In this document: in pieces, positions 14,874-22,045 of the stretch
How positions within the stretch are numbered: the first letter of the stretch is position 1
Layout: each line of letters opens with the position of its first letter
DNA from: Atopobium sp.
GTDB lineage: Bacteria > Actinomycetota > Coriobacteriia > Coriobacteriales > Atopobiaceae
DNA length: 22,045 nucleotides
Assembly (NCBI GenBank): GCA_015259045.1
Contig: JABZHD010000006.1
Span: forward strand, 1 to 22,045
Direction of reading: 5' to 3'
Position numbers and translations under genes: made by a program
Notes under the pieces: model-generated
What the model was told of the DNA's origin: nothing
Seen by the model: the letters and a program-made list of their open reading frames with translations, nothing else
Database searches by the model: none

Positions 14874-15749
14874 ATGGAGAGATGGGAGATTTCATCAGAA
14901 GATGAGGACTATCCAAAAGAATTACTACTGCTCAATCATCCGCCTGAAATTATCTATGGAATGGGGGATAGGAGCGTTTTGCAGCAACCTTGTATGTCTG
15001 TAATTGGGGCTCGTAGGGCCACCCCATACGGCATGGCAATTGCAGAAATGGCTGGCAGATGCGCCGCTGATAACAATATTGTGGTGGTATCTGGCGGAGC
15101 TCTTGGCTGCGATTATAGGGCGGGTATGGCTTCTCTTAATGCTGGTGGAAAGACTGTTGTAGTGGCAGGCTGTGGTGCAGATGTGACATATCCAACTACC
15201 TCTTCAGAGCTTTTTGAAGCAGCACGAGAAGGAAGGGGAGCAGTCATTTCTCTAGACAGGTGGGGAACGCCTCCTAGACGCTATGCCTTTCCTAGAAGAA
15301 ATGCGGTTATTGCAGCATTAGGTAAAGTGCTCTTGGTAACGGAAGCAGGGCTTTGTTCAGGCACCATGAGCACTGCTGAGTTTGCCAACTCTCTTGGTAA
15401 AACTATTTATGCAATACCCGGATCTATCTTTTCTCCTGCTTCTGCTGGTACGAATAGACTCATCTCTGAAGGTGCTCAAATTATTCCTGATGAGACATCG
15501 TTGGGTATTGCAATCTCTTTAGATTTTGATTGCCTAGTTCAGGAACAATTGAAGCAAGATAAGAAGTTGACACCACTTTTATCTGCACTTATTGCTTCTC
15601 CTTCAAGACCCGAAGAACTTGCATGGAGGTTATCAGAAAACGTACTTACCGTGTTAAATTCTCTTACTGATTATGAAGCTCGTGGAATGGTAAAAAGATT
15701 ACCGGACGGAAGGTATACTCCTTCTAAAGAGTTTTATTTGGATTCGTAG
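14874..15749 (+). CDS. dprA: DNA processing protein DprA/Smf
   Basis: The 291-aa protein is expected to bind incoming single-stranded DNA and load RecA. The Rossmann-like DprA core runs from about residue 40 to 215: SVIGARRATPYG, VVVSGGALGCDYRAG, VAGCGADVTYP, FPRRNAVIAALGKVLLVTEA, SGTMSTAEFANSLGKTIYAIPG. The usual SGxAxGIDxxAH block reads SGGALGCDYRAG, so Ile and His are replaced. The last 60 or so residues resemble the winged-helix tail (ARGMVKRLPDGRYTPS). It has little N-terminal extension, so a SAM domain is absent. It follows comM at two bases; trmFO begins 17 bases after its stop. topA, which often stands between dprA and trmFO in firmicutes, is not here. Confidence 0.92.
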   Translation: MERWEISSEDEDYPKELLLLNHPPEIIYGMGDRSVLQQPCMSVIGARRATPYGMAIAEMAGRCAADNNIVVVSGGALGCDYRAGMASLNAGGKTVVVAGCGADVTYPTTSSELFEAAREGRGAVISLDRWGTPPRRYAFPRRNAVIAALGKVLLVTEAGLCSGTMSTAEFANSLGKTIYAIPGSIFSPASAGTNRLISEGAQIIPDETSLGIAISLDFDCLVQEQLKQDKKLTPLLSALIASPSRPEELAWRLSENVLTVLNSLTDYEARGMVKRLPDGRYTPSKEFYLDS

Positions 15750-15766
15750 TGTGTGATAGGTGAACA

Positions 15767-17101
15767 ATGACACAAAAAGTTACTGTAGTTGGCGCTGGTT
15801 TAGCTGGAAGCGAATGTGCTTTACAGCTTGCTTCACGTGGTATTTCTGTAGAGCTCATTGAGCAGCGCCCTGTTGTTTCTTCTCCAGCACACCATACAGA
15901 TATGTTTGCTGAGCTGGTCTGTTCCAACTCTCTAAAGTCCACTAAGGAAGATTCTGCAGCTGGAATTTTAAAGTCTGAGCTTAAAAAGATGGGTAGCTTT
16001 CTGCTTCGTATTGCAGAAGAAAACTCTGTTCCCGCAGGCGGCGCGCTTGCGGTAAATAGGGAAGAGTTTTCAAAAGCAGTAACTGAGCAGATTAGAAATC
16101 ATCCAAACATTTCGGTAACTCATGCAGAGGTCACGGAGTTATCTGATGAGCCAACAGTTATTGCTGCAGGACCGCTGTGCTCAGATAGCTTGTACGAAGC
16201 AATTTCTAAGCGTGTTGGAACTAACAGAATGTCGTTTTTTGATGCAGCAGCACCTATTGTGTCTTATGAATCAATTGACCATTCAATTGCATTCTCTCAA
16301 TCTCGTTATGAGGATTTAGGAATTGGCGATTACCTTAATTGCCCTATGAATAAAGAGGAATACGACACGTTTGTAGAGGAGTTACTCGCAGCTAAGCGTG
16401 TTATTGGTCACGATTTTGAGCAATCCGATTTATTCCAGGCATGTCAGCCTATTGAGGAGGTTGCAAGAACAGGACATGATTCCATTAGATTTGGCGCTTT
16501 GAAGCCAGTTGGACTTATTGACCCCAGAACGGGTAAACGCCCCTGGGCAGCAGTTCAGCTTCGTGCAGAAAATGCAGCTAAGACAGCATTTAATCTGGTT
16601 GGTTTTCAGACAAATCTTACCTGGGGAGAGCAAAAACGCGTATTTACCCTCATCCCAGGATTGGAAAACGCTGAGTTTGTTCGCTACGGCGTCATGCACA
16701 GAAATTCTTTTGTTGATTCTCCTCATGCGCTTGATAGGTCATTTGGAATTCCTGGCATTTCTACTATTCTCGCAGGTCAAATTACAGGTACAGAAGGCTA
16801 TGTTGAGGCGATTGCCTCAGGTTTGCTTGCAGCACTAAACATGTATGCACGCTTGATAGGCAAAGAGGAAGTCGAGCTTCCTTTAACAACCTCGTTTGGC
16901 TCTCTTGTGGGATATGCAACAAATCCAAATACCAAAGATTACCAGCCCATGCATGTTAATTTTGGAATTTTTGAGCCATTGGACGAGCACATTAAAAGAA
17001 AAGACGAGCGCCGTCAGAAGATGGCGGAGCGCGCTCATAAAGATTTTGATGACTATATCGCTTCTCGTCCGGAACTCTTTGGTTGCGTAAAGCGTGATTA
17101 A
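15767..17101 (+). CDS. trmFO: Folate- and FAD-dependent tRNA m5U54 methyltransferase
   Basis: The 444-aa enzyme methylates U54 in the T-loop of tRNAs, using methylenetetrahydrofolate and FADH2. The FAD-binding motif VVGAGLAG lies at residues 7-14. FAELVCSNSLKS contains the catalytic Cys52. Later signatures are GALAVNREEFS, the CPMNKEEY block, ACQPIEEVARTG, IRFGALKPVGL and ILAGQITGTEGYVEA. AGGTGA lies just before the ATG. TrmFO is typical of firmicutes and some actinobacterial lineages, whereas TrmA uses SAM. The gene overlaps the likely start of the downstream recombinase by eight bases. Confidence 0.95.
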   Translation: MTQKVTVVGAGLAGSECALQLASRGISVELIEQRPVVSSPAHHTDMFAELVCSNSLKSTKEDSAAGILKSELKKMGSFLLRIAEENSVPAGGALAVNREEFSKAVTEQIRNHPNISVTHAEVTELSDEPTVIAAGPLCSDSLYEAISKRVGTNRMSFFDAAAPIVSYESIDHSIAFSQSRYEDLGIGDYLNCPMNKEEYDTFVEELLAAKRVIGHDFEQSDLFQACQPIEEVARTGHDSIRFGALKPVGLIDPRTGKRPWAAVQLRAENAAKTAFNLVGFQTNLTWGEQKRVFTLIPGLENAEFVRYGVMHRNSFVDSPHALDRSFGIPGISTILAGQITGTEGYVEAIASGLLAALNMYARLIGKEEVELPLTTSFGSLVGYATNPNTKDYQPMHVNFGIFEPLDEHIKRKDERRQKMAERAHKDFDDYIASRPELFGCVKRD

Positions 17102-18020
17102 TGTGGGCATTTGTAAAGTGCAGGAAAGTCACGTTGAACAATTTATTGAGTATTTAAGCAAGGTCAGGAATCTTTCTGAGAATACTTTAAGGTCATATCA
17201 AACTGATCTTTTAGCATTTGAGCAGTGGTGCAGTAGGGAAGGCGTTGAGGTAACTAAGGTTGATCACAGAAACCTTCGCTTATATTTGGCTTACCTCAAA
17301 CAAGCTCAATATTCAGCTAAAACGCTTAATAGACACTTGTCTGCATTACGTGGTTTCTACAAGTGGATACAGCGAGAAAAACTGATTGCAACTGATCCCG
17401 CTCTTGCACTTAGTAATCCTCGAGCGCCACGCAATCTTCCACATACCATGACTGATTCCGATGTAAATAGGCTTTTAGAATCATGTGATATTTCAACTGC
17501 GGTAGGTCTTAGAGATAGAGCATTTCTTGAGTTTTTGTATGCAACAGGAGCTCGTATTTCTGAGGTGGCATCTCTCAAGCTTGAACAGGTTGATTTGCAA
17601 AATGGAACAGTGCGTCTCTTTGGTAAAGGCTCTAAAGAGCGAATTGTTCCTCTCTATGAGTCAGCTATCGAGTGGCTTAAAAAGTACCTTAGGTTTTCTC
17701 GTCCTACGCTTTTGCTGAAAGATAAAGCAGGGTGTGCACATTCGGCTCTTTTTATTTCCGTAAGAGGAAATAATATGAGCGCGGATTCTTTGCGCAAGGT
17801 TTTTTCGTCGTATCTAACGGCTGCAGGACTGGATGGCTCACTTTCTCCACATGCAATGAGGCACACGTATGCTACGGAGCTTCTTGGTGGTGGAGCAGAC
17901 TTGCGTATTGTCCAGGAACTTTTAGGCCATGAGTCACTCTCAACTACGCAGGTGTATACGCATTTGTCAGTTGATAGGCTTAAAGAAGCGGCAAAGGCAG
18001 CTCATCCAAGATCAAAATAA
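17094..18020 (+). CDS. xerC: Tyrosine site-specific recombinase, XerC/XerD type
   Basis: This is a roughly 308-aa tyrosine recombinase, most likely one of the pair that resolves chromosome dimers at dif. The N-terminal SAM-like core-binding domain covers about residues 10-105 (FIEYLSKVRNLSENTLRSYQTDL). The catalytic set is complete: Arg154 in GARISE, Lys178 in GKGSKER, His253 and Arg256 in HAMRH, His279 in LLGHES and Tyr288 in TTQVYTHL. Length and position after trmFO match XerC; XerD cannot be excluded. The start is uncertain: GTG at 17094 overlaps trmFO, while GTG at 17103 or 17118 would also leave the domain whole. None has a strong RBS. No integrase-like extensions or attachment repeats are seen, so it looks chromosomal. 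Confidence 0.9.
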   Translation: MINVGICKVQESHVEQFIEYLSKVRNLSENTLRSYQTDLLAFEQWCSREGVEVTKVDHRNLRLYLAYLKQAQYSAKTLNRHLSALRGFYKWIQREKLIATDPALALSNPRAPRNLPHTMTDSDVNRLLESCDISTAVGLRDRAFLEFLYATGARISEVASLKLEQVDLQNGTVRLFGKGSKERIVPLYESAIEWLKKYLRFSRPTLLLKDKAGCAHSALFISVRGNNMSADSLRKVFSSYLTAAGLDGSLSPHAMRHTYATELLGGGADLRIVQELLGHESLSTTQVYTHLSVDRLKEAAKAAHPRSK

Positions 18021-18105
18021 ACCGTGCTTTGTTGCGGAAGATCTTGCACTTGGAAGCTGGATGGATTGACGCAGTATTTGTAGAGGTTATGGTCTAAATT
18101 CTTTA

Positions 18106-18135
18106 TAGACGTAGCCCTTGTTTTCCTGCTATACT
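18106..18135 (+). promoter_or_regulatory. Extended -10 promoter of rpsB-tsf
   Basis: TAGACG (18106-18111), 18 bases, then TGC-TATACT (18127-18135) makes a strong promoter with an extended -10. Transcription should start near 18142, giving a leader of about 150 bases. The 85 bases between the xerC stop and this promoter (18021-18105) show no gene and no hairpin terminator. Confidence 0.72.
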
Positions 18136-18161
18136 TTCAAAAGTTGTGTAGAAGCACAACA

Positions 18162-18252
18162 TGCTGTTACCAAACAGCACAAAATCGCACGTACGACTAC
18201 TTGTTTGCCGTGGTGCCTAACGCTAAGCCAGGTGTTGGGTGGTTTTAACAAG
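18162..18252 (+). ncRNA. Structured rpsB leader (possible S2-binding region)
   Basis: Two elements fold in the leader. The first is a 7-bp hairpin, TGCTGTT (18162-18168) with AACAGCA (18173-18179), around a 4-base loop. The second is a long imperfect stem: CTTGTT (18200-18205) pairs with AACAAG (18247-18252), enclosing CCTAAC (18216-18221) paired with GTTGGG (18234-18239). rpsB leaders in other bacteria bind S2 for feedback control. The similarity in position is clear, but identity with a known family is not established. Confidence 0.45.
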
Positions 18253-18291
18253 GCTTGAACTCGTACGGAGGAACAACCAATGGAGGTAAAA

Positions 18292-19032
18292 ATGGCTGCA
18301 AAGATTACTATTCAGACTCTTCTGGATGCTGGTTGCCACTATGGTCACCAGACTCGTCGTTGGAACCCTAAGATGAAGCCATACATCTTTGGTGAGCGCA
18401 ACGGCATTTACATTCTTGACCTTAAGCAGACCATGCTTGGCGCAGACGCTGCTTACACTTTCCTGAAGAATGTTGCATCTAAGGGTGGCCGTGTTCTCTT
18501 CGTCGGCACCAAGAAGCAGGCTCAGGAGCCAATCGCTACTGAGGCAGCTCGTGCAAACATGCCTTACATCAACCAGCGTTGGCTCGGCGGTATGCTCACC
18601 AACTTTGTCACCATGCGTTCCCGTATCAAGCGCCTTGAGGAGCTTGAGGCAATGGTAGAGGATGGCCGTATGGCAACTCTTCCTAAGAAGGAGCAGGCTC
18701 TTAAGAACAAGGAGCTTCTGAAGCTTCAGCTTAACCTCGGTGGCGTCCGTGATATGACTTCTCTTCCACAGGCTCTCTTTGTTGTTGATTCCAAGCGTGA
18801 AGAGAACGCAATCCGTGAGGCAAACCGTCTTCACATTCCAGTTGTCTCCCTGCTTGACACCAACTCTGATCCAGATGTTGTTGATTACGGCATTCCTGCA
18901 AATGACGATGCTATTCGTTCCATTTCTCTTATGTGCCAGCTTGCTGCAGACGCAATTCTTGCAGGTAGCGGCAAGGAGCAGATTTCTGCTGAAGAGATGG
19001 GCGCTGAGTCCGAGACCCCAGCTGCTGAGTAA
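18292..19032 (+). CDS. rpsB: 30S ribosomal protein S2
   Basis: This is a 246-aa small-subunit protein. The start at 18292 gives MAAKITIQTLLDAG, which lines up with S2 N-termini, and has GGAGG five bases upstream. An in-frame ATG at 18280, with its own GGAGG at 18267-18271, would add MEVK. Both could be used. Family motifs are HYGHQTRRWNPKMKPYIFGERNGIYILDL, FVGTKKQAQEPIATEA, INQRWLGGMLTNF and LFVVDSKREENAIREANRLHIPVVSLLDTNSDPD. The C-terminal tail is short and acidic. tsf follows 55 bases later, the usual pairing, with no terminator between them. Confidence 0.96.
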   Translation: MAAKITIQTLLDAGCHYGHQTRRWNPKMKPYIFGERNGIYILDLKQTMLGADAAYTFLKNVASKGGRVLFVGTKKQAQEPIATEAARANMPYINQRWLGGMLTNFVTMRSRIKRLEELEAMVEDGRMATLPKKEQALKNKELLKLQLNLGGVRDMTSLPQALFVVDSKREENAIREANRLHIPVVSLLDTNSDPDVVDYGIPANDDAIRSISLMCQLAADAILAGSGKEQISAEEMGAESETPAAE

Positions 19033-19087
19033 CTCTTAGCAACGGGTCAAATAATTTAGTTATTCAGTAGATTTTTGGGAGGAAAAC

Positions 19088-19960
19088 ATGGCAGAGATTA
19101 CCGCAGCACTTGTTAAGCAGCTTCGTGATATGACCAGCTCTCCTATGATGGAGTGCAAGAAGGCACTCGTCGAGGCTGAGGGCGATATTGAAAAGGCAGT
19201 AGACATTCTTCGTACTATGGGCGTTGCTAAGGCAGTTAAGCGTGCTGGTCGTGACACCAACGAGGGTACCATTGCTACCTTCATCAGCCCAGATGGTAAG
19301 ACTGGCGCAATTCTTGAGCTTTCCTGCGAGACTGACTTTGTTGGTACTAACCCACAGTTCACCGGCTTTGCTGGCGATCTTGCTTCAGTTGTCGTTGAGA
19401 GCAACCCAGCTGACGTTGAGGAGCTCAAGGCTGCTAAGCTTGGCGACGAGACCGTTGACGAGGCAATCACCGATAAGATCCACAACATCGGCGAGAACAT
19501 GCGTGTTCTTCGTTTCCAGCGTGTTGAGGCTGCAAACGGCGCACTTGCTAGCTACATCCACCTTGGTGGCAAGCTTGCTGACATCGTTACCTTTGAGTTC
19601 AACAAGCCAGAGACCGCTGAGTCTCAGGACTTCAAGAACTTTGCACACGACGTTGCAATGCAGGTAGCTGCAGCTGCTCCAGTTGCTGCTCGCCGTGAGG
19701 ATGTTCCACAGGACATCGTTGATCACGAGCTCTCCATTTACAAGGCACAGGCAGCTGAGTCCGGCAAGCCTGAGGCTATTCAGGAGAAGATGGCTTATGG
19801 TCGTCTCGAGAAGTACTACAAGGAGTACGTCCTTACTGAGCAGGCATTTGTTAAGGACCCAGATATGACCATTTCTGAGTACGCAAAGCTGCTCTCCAAG
19901 AAGGTTGACGACGAGGTTAAGATTGTCAGCTTCGTACGTTTTGCTTTTGGTGAAGAGTAA
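19088..19960 (+). CDS. tsf: Elongation factor Ts
   Basis: The 290-aa guanine-nucleotide exchange factor recycles EF-Tu-GDP. The N-terminal UBA-like domain is [27 protein letters not shown]. It is followed by the EF-Tu-contact motif [10 protein letters not shown] near residue 80 and by the dimerisation domains, including the C-terminal [32 protein letters not shown] precedes the ATG. Codon use is strongly biased, as expected for a very highly expressed gene. It is the last gene of the rpsB transcript. Confidence 0.97.
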   Translation: MAEITAALVKQLRDMTSSPMMECKKALVEAEGDIEKAVDILRTMGVAKAVKRAGRDTNEGTIATFISPDGKTGAILELSCETDFVGTNPQFTGFAGDLASVVVESNPADVEELKAAKLGDETVDEAITDKIHNIGENMRVLRFQRVEAANGALASYIHLGGKLADIVTFEFNKPETAESQDFKNFAHDVAMQVAAAAPVAARREDVPQDIVDHELSIYKAQAAESGKPEAIQEKMAYGRLEKYYKEYVLTEQAFVKDPDMTISEYAKLLSKKVDDEVKIVSFVRFAFGEE

Positions 19961-19982
19961 GATTTTTTACTTCAATTATTTT

Positions 19983-20013
19983 GAGCCGGTTGACTTCAAC
20001 CGGCTCTTTTTTT
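19983..20013 (+). terminator. Rho-independent terminator after tsf
   Basis: GAGCCGGTTG (19983-19992) pairs perfectly with CAACCGGCTC (19997-20006) around ACTT, followed by seven T residues. Confidence 0.96.
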
Positions 20014-20045
20014 AACGCGATTCCTGCAAAACTTACGGTGTCGTT

Positions 20046-20054
20046 TGTTAAAAT
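20046..20054 (+). promoter_or_regulatory. Extended -10 promoter for a near-leaderless pyrH transcript
   Basis: TGT-TAAAAT (20046-20054) is an extended -10 matching TATAAT at 5/6. No good -35 is visible 16-18 bases upstream. The ATG of pyrH starts at 20065, so the message would have only about 0-4 untranslated bases, in line with the absence of a Shine-Dalgarno sequence there. Confidence 0.5.
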
Positions 20055-20064
20055 TATTACAACT

Positions 20065-20814
20065 ATGGCAAACGGAGAGAGCGAGGAAGCTTTGTCTTCA
20101 GCTAAATACAAAAGAGTACTTTTAAAGCTTTCTGGTGAAGCATTGATGGGTGAGCAATCCTTTGGTATTGACCCTTCAATCCCAGAAATGCTTGCTAAAG
20201 AAATTAAGCCTGTTTGGGAGTCTGGCGTTCAGGTTGCCATTGTTGTTGGTGGCGGAAACATCTTCAGAGGCGTTTCTCAGGCAGCAGCTGGTATGGATCG
20301 TGCCCAGGGAGACAACATGGGCATGCTTGCAACCGTAATTAACGCTCTCTCGCTTCAGGATTGTTTTGAGCGAAACGGCATGGATTGCCGTGTTATGAGT
20401 GCAATTTCTATGGCTCAGGTTGCAGAGCCTTATATTCGTCGTCGTGCTATTAGGCACCTTGAGAAGGGCCGTATTGTTATCTTTGCGGCAGGTACTGGTA
20501 ACCCTTACTTCACCACTGATACTGCTGCAGCTCTTCGTGCTTGCGAGATTGGTGCTGAGGCATTGATGAAGGCAACAAAGGTAGATGGCATTTACGACTG
20601 TGACCCTGTTACTCATGCAGATGCAGTTAAGTATGACACCGTCACTTACAAAGATGTTCTCGCCAAAGAACTTAAGGTTATGGACGCTGCAGCAATCGCG
20701 CTGTGCAAAGACAATAAGATGCCAATTCTTGTATTTGACATGCAGTCTGAAGGCGTTTTCATGAAGGCAATTTCCGGAGAAGAAGTCGGTACTACTGTCG
20801 TTGAGGAGGACTAA
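20065..20814 (+). CDS. pyrH: Uridylate kinase (UMP kinase)
   Basis: The 249-aa amino-acid-kinase-family enzyme phosphorylates UMP to UDP. Motifs are [14 protein letters not shown] near residue 15, [30 protein letters not shown] and [10 protein letters not shown]. The ATG at 20065 is preferred because upstream in-frame codons run through the tsf terminator. It has no RBS but lies ten bases past an extended -10. A TTG at 20092, with GAGGA upstream, would begin at the SSAKYKRV segment and is a real alternative. Its TAA overlaps the ATG of frr by one base. Confidence 0.93.
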   Translation: MANGESEEALSSAKYKRVLLKLSGEALMGEQSFGIDPSIPEMLAKEIKPVWESGVQVAIVVGGGNIFRGVSQAAAGMDRAQGDNMGMLATVINALSLQDCFERNGMDCRVMSAISMAQVAEPYIRRRAIRHLEKGRIVIFAAGTGNPYFTTDTAAALRACEIGAEALMKATKVDGIYDCDPVTHADAVKYDTVTYKDVLAKELKVMDAAAIALCKDNKMPILVFDMQSEGVFMKAISGEEVGTTVVEED

Positions 20815-21359
20815 TGAGCGTTCATTCTGATAAAGCTAAGCAGTCTATGGAGAAGTGCATCGAGGCGCTTAAGAATAACTTTGGTCGTGTTCGTACTGGT
20901 CGCGCAAATCCACATGCGCTTGATCACATCAAGGTAGACTACTATGGCCAGCCAACCCCAATTTCTCAGCTTGCAGCTATCAAGGTTCCTGAGGCATCTA
21001 TGCTGCTTGTTGAGCCATGGGATAAGACTGCTCTAAAGAGTATCGAGAAGGCCATTGAGACTTCTGACCTTGGTATTACTCCATCTAATGATGGCTCTGC
21101 TATCAGGCTTCCTTTCCCAATGCCAACCGAGGAGCGCCGTCGTGAGCTTGCTAAAGAGTGCTCTCAGATTGCTGAGGAGGCTCGTGTAGCTGTTCGTAAC
21201 GTCCGTCGTGACGTTAATGGCAAGATTGAGCGCGATGAGGAGCTATCTGAGGACGATCAGAAGCGCGAGAAGAACGGTATTCAGAAGCTGACTGATACCT
21301 ATATTGCACAGATTGAGTCTCTTCTTAAGACCAAGACTTCAGAAATCATGGAGATTTAA
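20814..21359 (+). CDS. frr: Ribosome recycling factor
   Basis: The 181-aa factor, with EF-G, splits the post-termination ribosome. Signature segments are NFGRVRTGRANP near residue 25, YYGQPTPISQLA, LLVEPWDKTALKSIEKAI, DGSAIRLPFPMPTEERR and VAVRNVRRDVN. A strong GAGGAGG lies at the end of pyrH, and the start overlaps its stop, so translation is coupled. uppS begins on the next base after the frr stop. pyrH-frr-uppS is a widely conserved order. Confidence 0.97.
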   Translation: MSVHSDKAKQSMEKCIEALKNNFGRVRTGRANPHALDHIKVDYYGQPTPISQLAAIKVPEASMLLVEPWDKTALKSIEKAIETSDLGITPSNDGSAIRLPFPMPTEERRRELAKECSQIAEEARVAVRNVRRDVNGKIERDEELSEDDQKREKNGIQKLTDTYIAQIESLLKTKTSEIMEI

Positions 21360-22045
21360 GTGCAGTTTGATACAGACAAGCTCGTCCAGTATTTCTCTGA
21401 CGCACCAGAAGATATCAGTCTTTCTGATATCAATTTAGAAAGTATTCCGTCTCACGTTTCCATCATTATGGATGGAAACGGTAGATGGGCTACGGCTCGC
21501 GGACTTGACAGAACCGAAGGCCATAAGGCCGGTGTTCTTTCTTTACGCGAGGCTGTTACTACAAGTGTGCGCCTTGGATTGGACGTTTTGTCAGTTTATG
21601 CGTTCTCCACAGAAAACTGGAAACGTCCTCAGCGTGAGGTTGACTTGCTCATGCGTCTGTTTGCAGAGACGCTTCTTAAAGAGCTCCCACTGTTCCACCA
21701 AGAAAACGTTAAGCTGCGTTTCTTTGGTGACCTTGAGGCTTTGCCTGAGAAGACCCGTAAGACCTTCCAGCGCGGACTTGATGAGACTGCGCAAAACACT
21801 GGTATGACGTTTGCACTGGCTGTTAATTATGGCTCTCGTGCAGAGCTAACCAGGGCAGCTGTTCTTCTCGCTAATCAAATTGCTGAGGGCGCCGTGTCCG
21901 CTGACTCGGTGACTCCAGCAGATTTTGAGAAGAACCTCTATACGGCAGGTCTTCCTGATCCAGACCTGTTGATTCGTACGTCAGGAGAGCTGAGGCTTTC
22001 TAACTATTTGCTATGGCAGCTGGCTTACTCGGAGCTGTATGTCAC
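21360..22045 (+). CDS. uppS: Undecaprenyl diphosphate synthase (isoprenyl transferase), partial: runs off the right edge
   Basis: The gene starts with GTG directly after the frr stop, with GGAG six bases upstream. At least 228 residues are present, out of about 240-260 expected. The cis-prenyltransferase makes the C55 lipid carrier for peptidoglycan precursors. Motifs are IIMDGNGRWA with catalytic Asp38, GHKAG, YAFSTENWKRP, FFGDLEALP and the C-terminal LLIRTSGELRLSNYLLWQ with AYSELYV. The first 30 residues are an acidic extension before the conserved domain. Only the extreme C-terminus is outside the window. Confidence 0.95.
   Translation, partial: MQFDTDKLVQYFSDAPEDISLSDINLESIPSHVSIIMDGNGRWATARGLDRTEGHKAGVLSLREAVTTSVRLGLDVLSVYAFSTENWKRPQREVDLLMRLFAETLLKELPLFHQENVKLRFFGDLEALPEKTRKTFQRGLDETAQNTGMTFALAVNYGSRAELTRAAVLLANQIAEGAVSADSVTPADFEKNLYTAGLPDPDLLIRTSGELRLSNYLLWQLAYSELYV

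Noticed and set aside
17094..18020. Recombinase as part of a mobile element or prophage
   Set aside because: It sits in the conserved dprA-trmFO-xer order with no attachment repeats, excisionase or cargo genes, so a chromosomal Xer role is more likely.
18021..18105. Terminator after the xerC-like gene
   Set aside because: Only a 4-bp GTGC/GCAC pairing without a T-tract is visible.
1..22045. tRNA, rRNA, CRISPR, insertion sequence, defence or toxin-antitoxin genes
   Set aside because: I looked through the gaps on both strands and saw no cloverleaf, regular spaced repeats, terminal repeats or matching proteins.

Overview
The window is a dense stretch of core housekeeping genes. Product sequences and gene order suggest a member of the Coriobacteriia (Actinomycetota), most like Atopobium/Lancefieldella. 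That placement is inference from mid-range base composition, heavy use of GCT/CGT/GTT-type codons, TTG and GTG starts, and protein similarity recalled from memory; no search was run. Every complete gene is on the + strand. The only - strand gene is a partial dinB at the left edge.

Layout. (1) 1-949: partial dinB (DNA polymerase IV), reading leftward off the window, with a candidate LexA/SOS box and leaderless promoter. (2) 960-3633: ribosome biogenesis and export operon rpsP - khpA - rimM - trmD - lepB, driven by a near-consensus promoter that overlaps the dinB promoter. (3) 3667-7127: glyQ - glyS (glycyl-tRNA synthetase subunits), then a half-length relative of the PPDK regulatory protein (DUF299/PDRP) closed by a strong terminator. 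(4) 7409-10171: ppdK (pyruvate, phosphate dikinase) and terminator. (5) 10286-11344: dgt-like HD dNTPase with its own promoter. (6) 11458-11799: rplS with its own promoter, short leader and terminator. (7) 11874-12647: rnhB and terminator. (8) 12860-18020: yraN - comM - dprA - trmFO - xerC/D-type recombinase, tightly packed, combining DNA uptake and processing, tRNA modification and recombination. Its first ribosome binding site sits in a hairpin. (9) 18106-19960: rpsB (with a structured leader) - tsf, terminator. (10) 20046-22045: pyrH - frr - uppS, with uppS running off the right edge.

How it fits together. Most genes serve translation: ribosomal proteins S16, L19 and S2, RimM, TrmD, TrmFO, GlyRS, EF-Ts and RRF. 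Around them sit nucleotide supply (PyrH, Dgt), central carbon metabolism (PPDK), protein export (LepB), cell-wall lipid carrier synthesis (UppS) and DNA maintenance (DinB, RNase HII, YraN, ComM, DprA, Xer). In many bacteria trmD-rplS-lepB-rnhB-yraN-comM-dprA form one block. Here that block is split by a glyQS/DUF299/ppdK/dgt segment.

I saw no mobile element, CRISPR array, tRNA, rRNA or defence system. The most unusual points are the half-length DUF299 protein beside its expected target, the LexA-type box in the dinB/rpsP promoter overlap, the RBS-masking hairpin before yraN, and the structured leaders of the ribosomal protein genes. No gap without a gene exceeds 300 bases.
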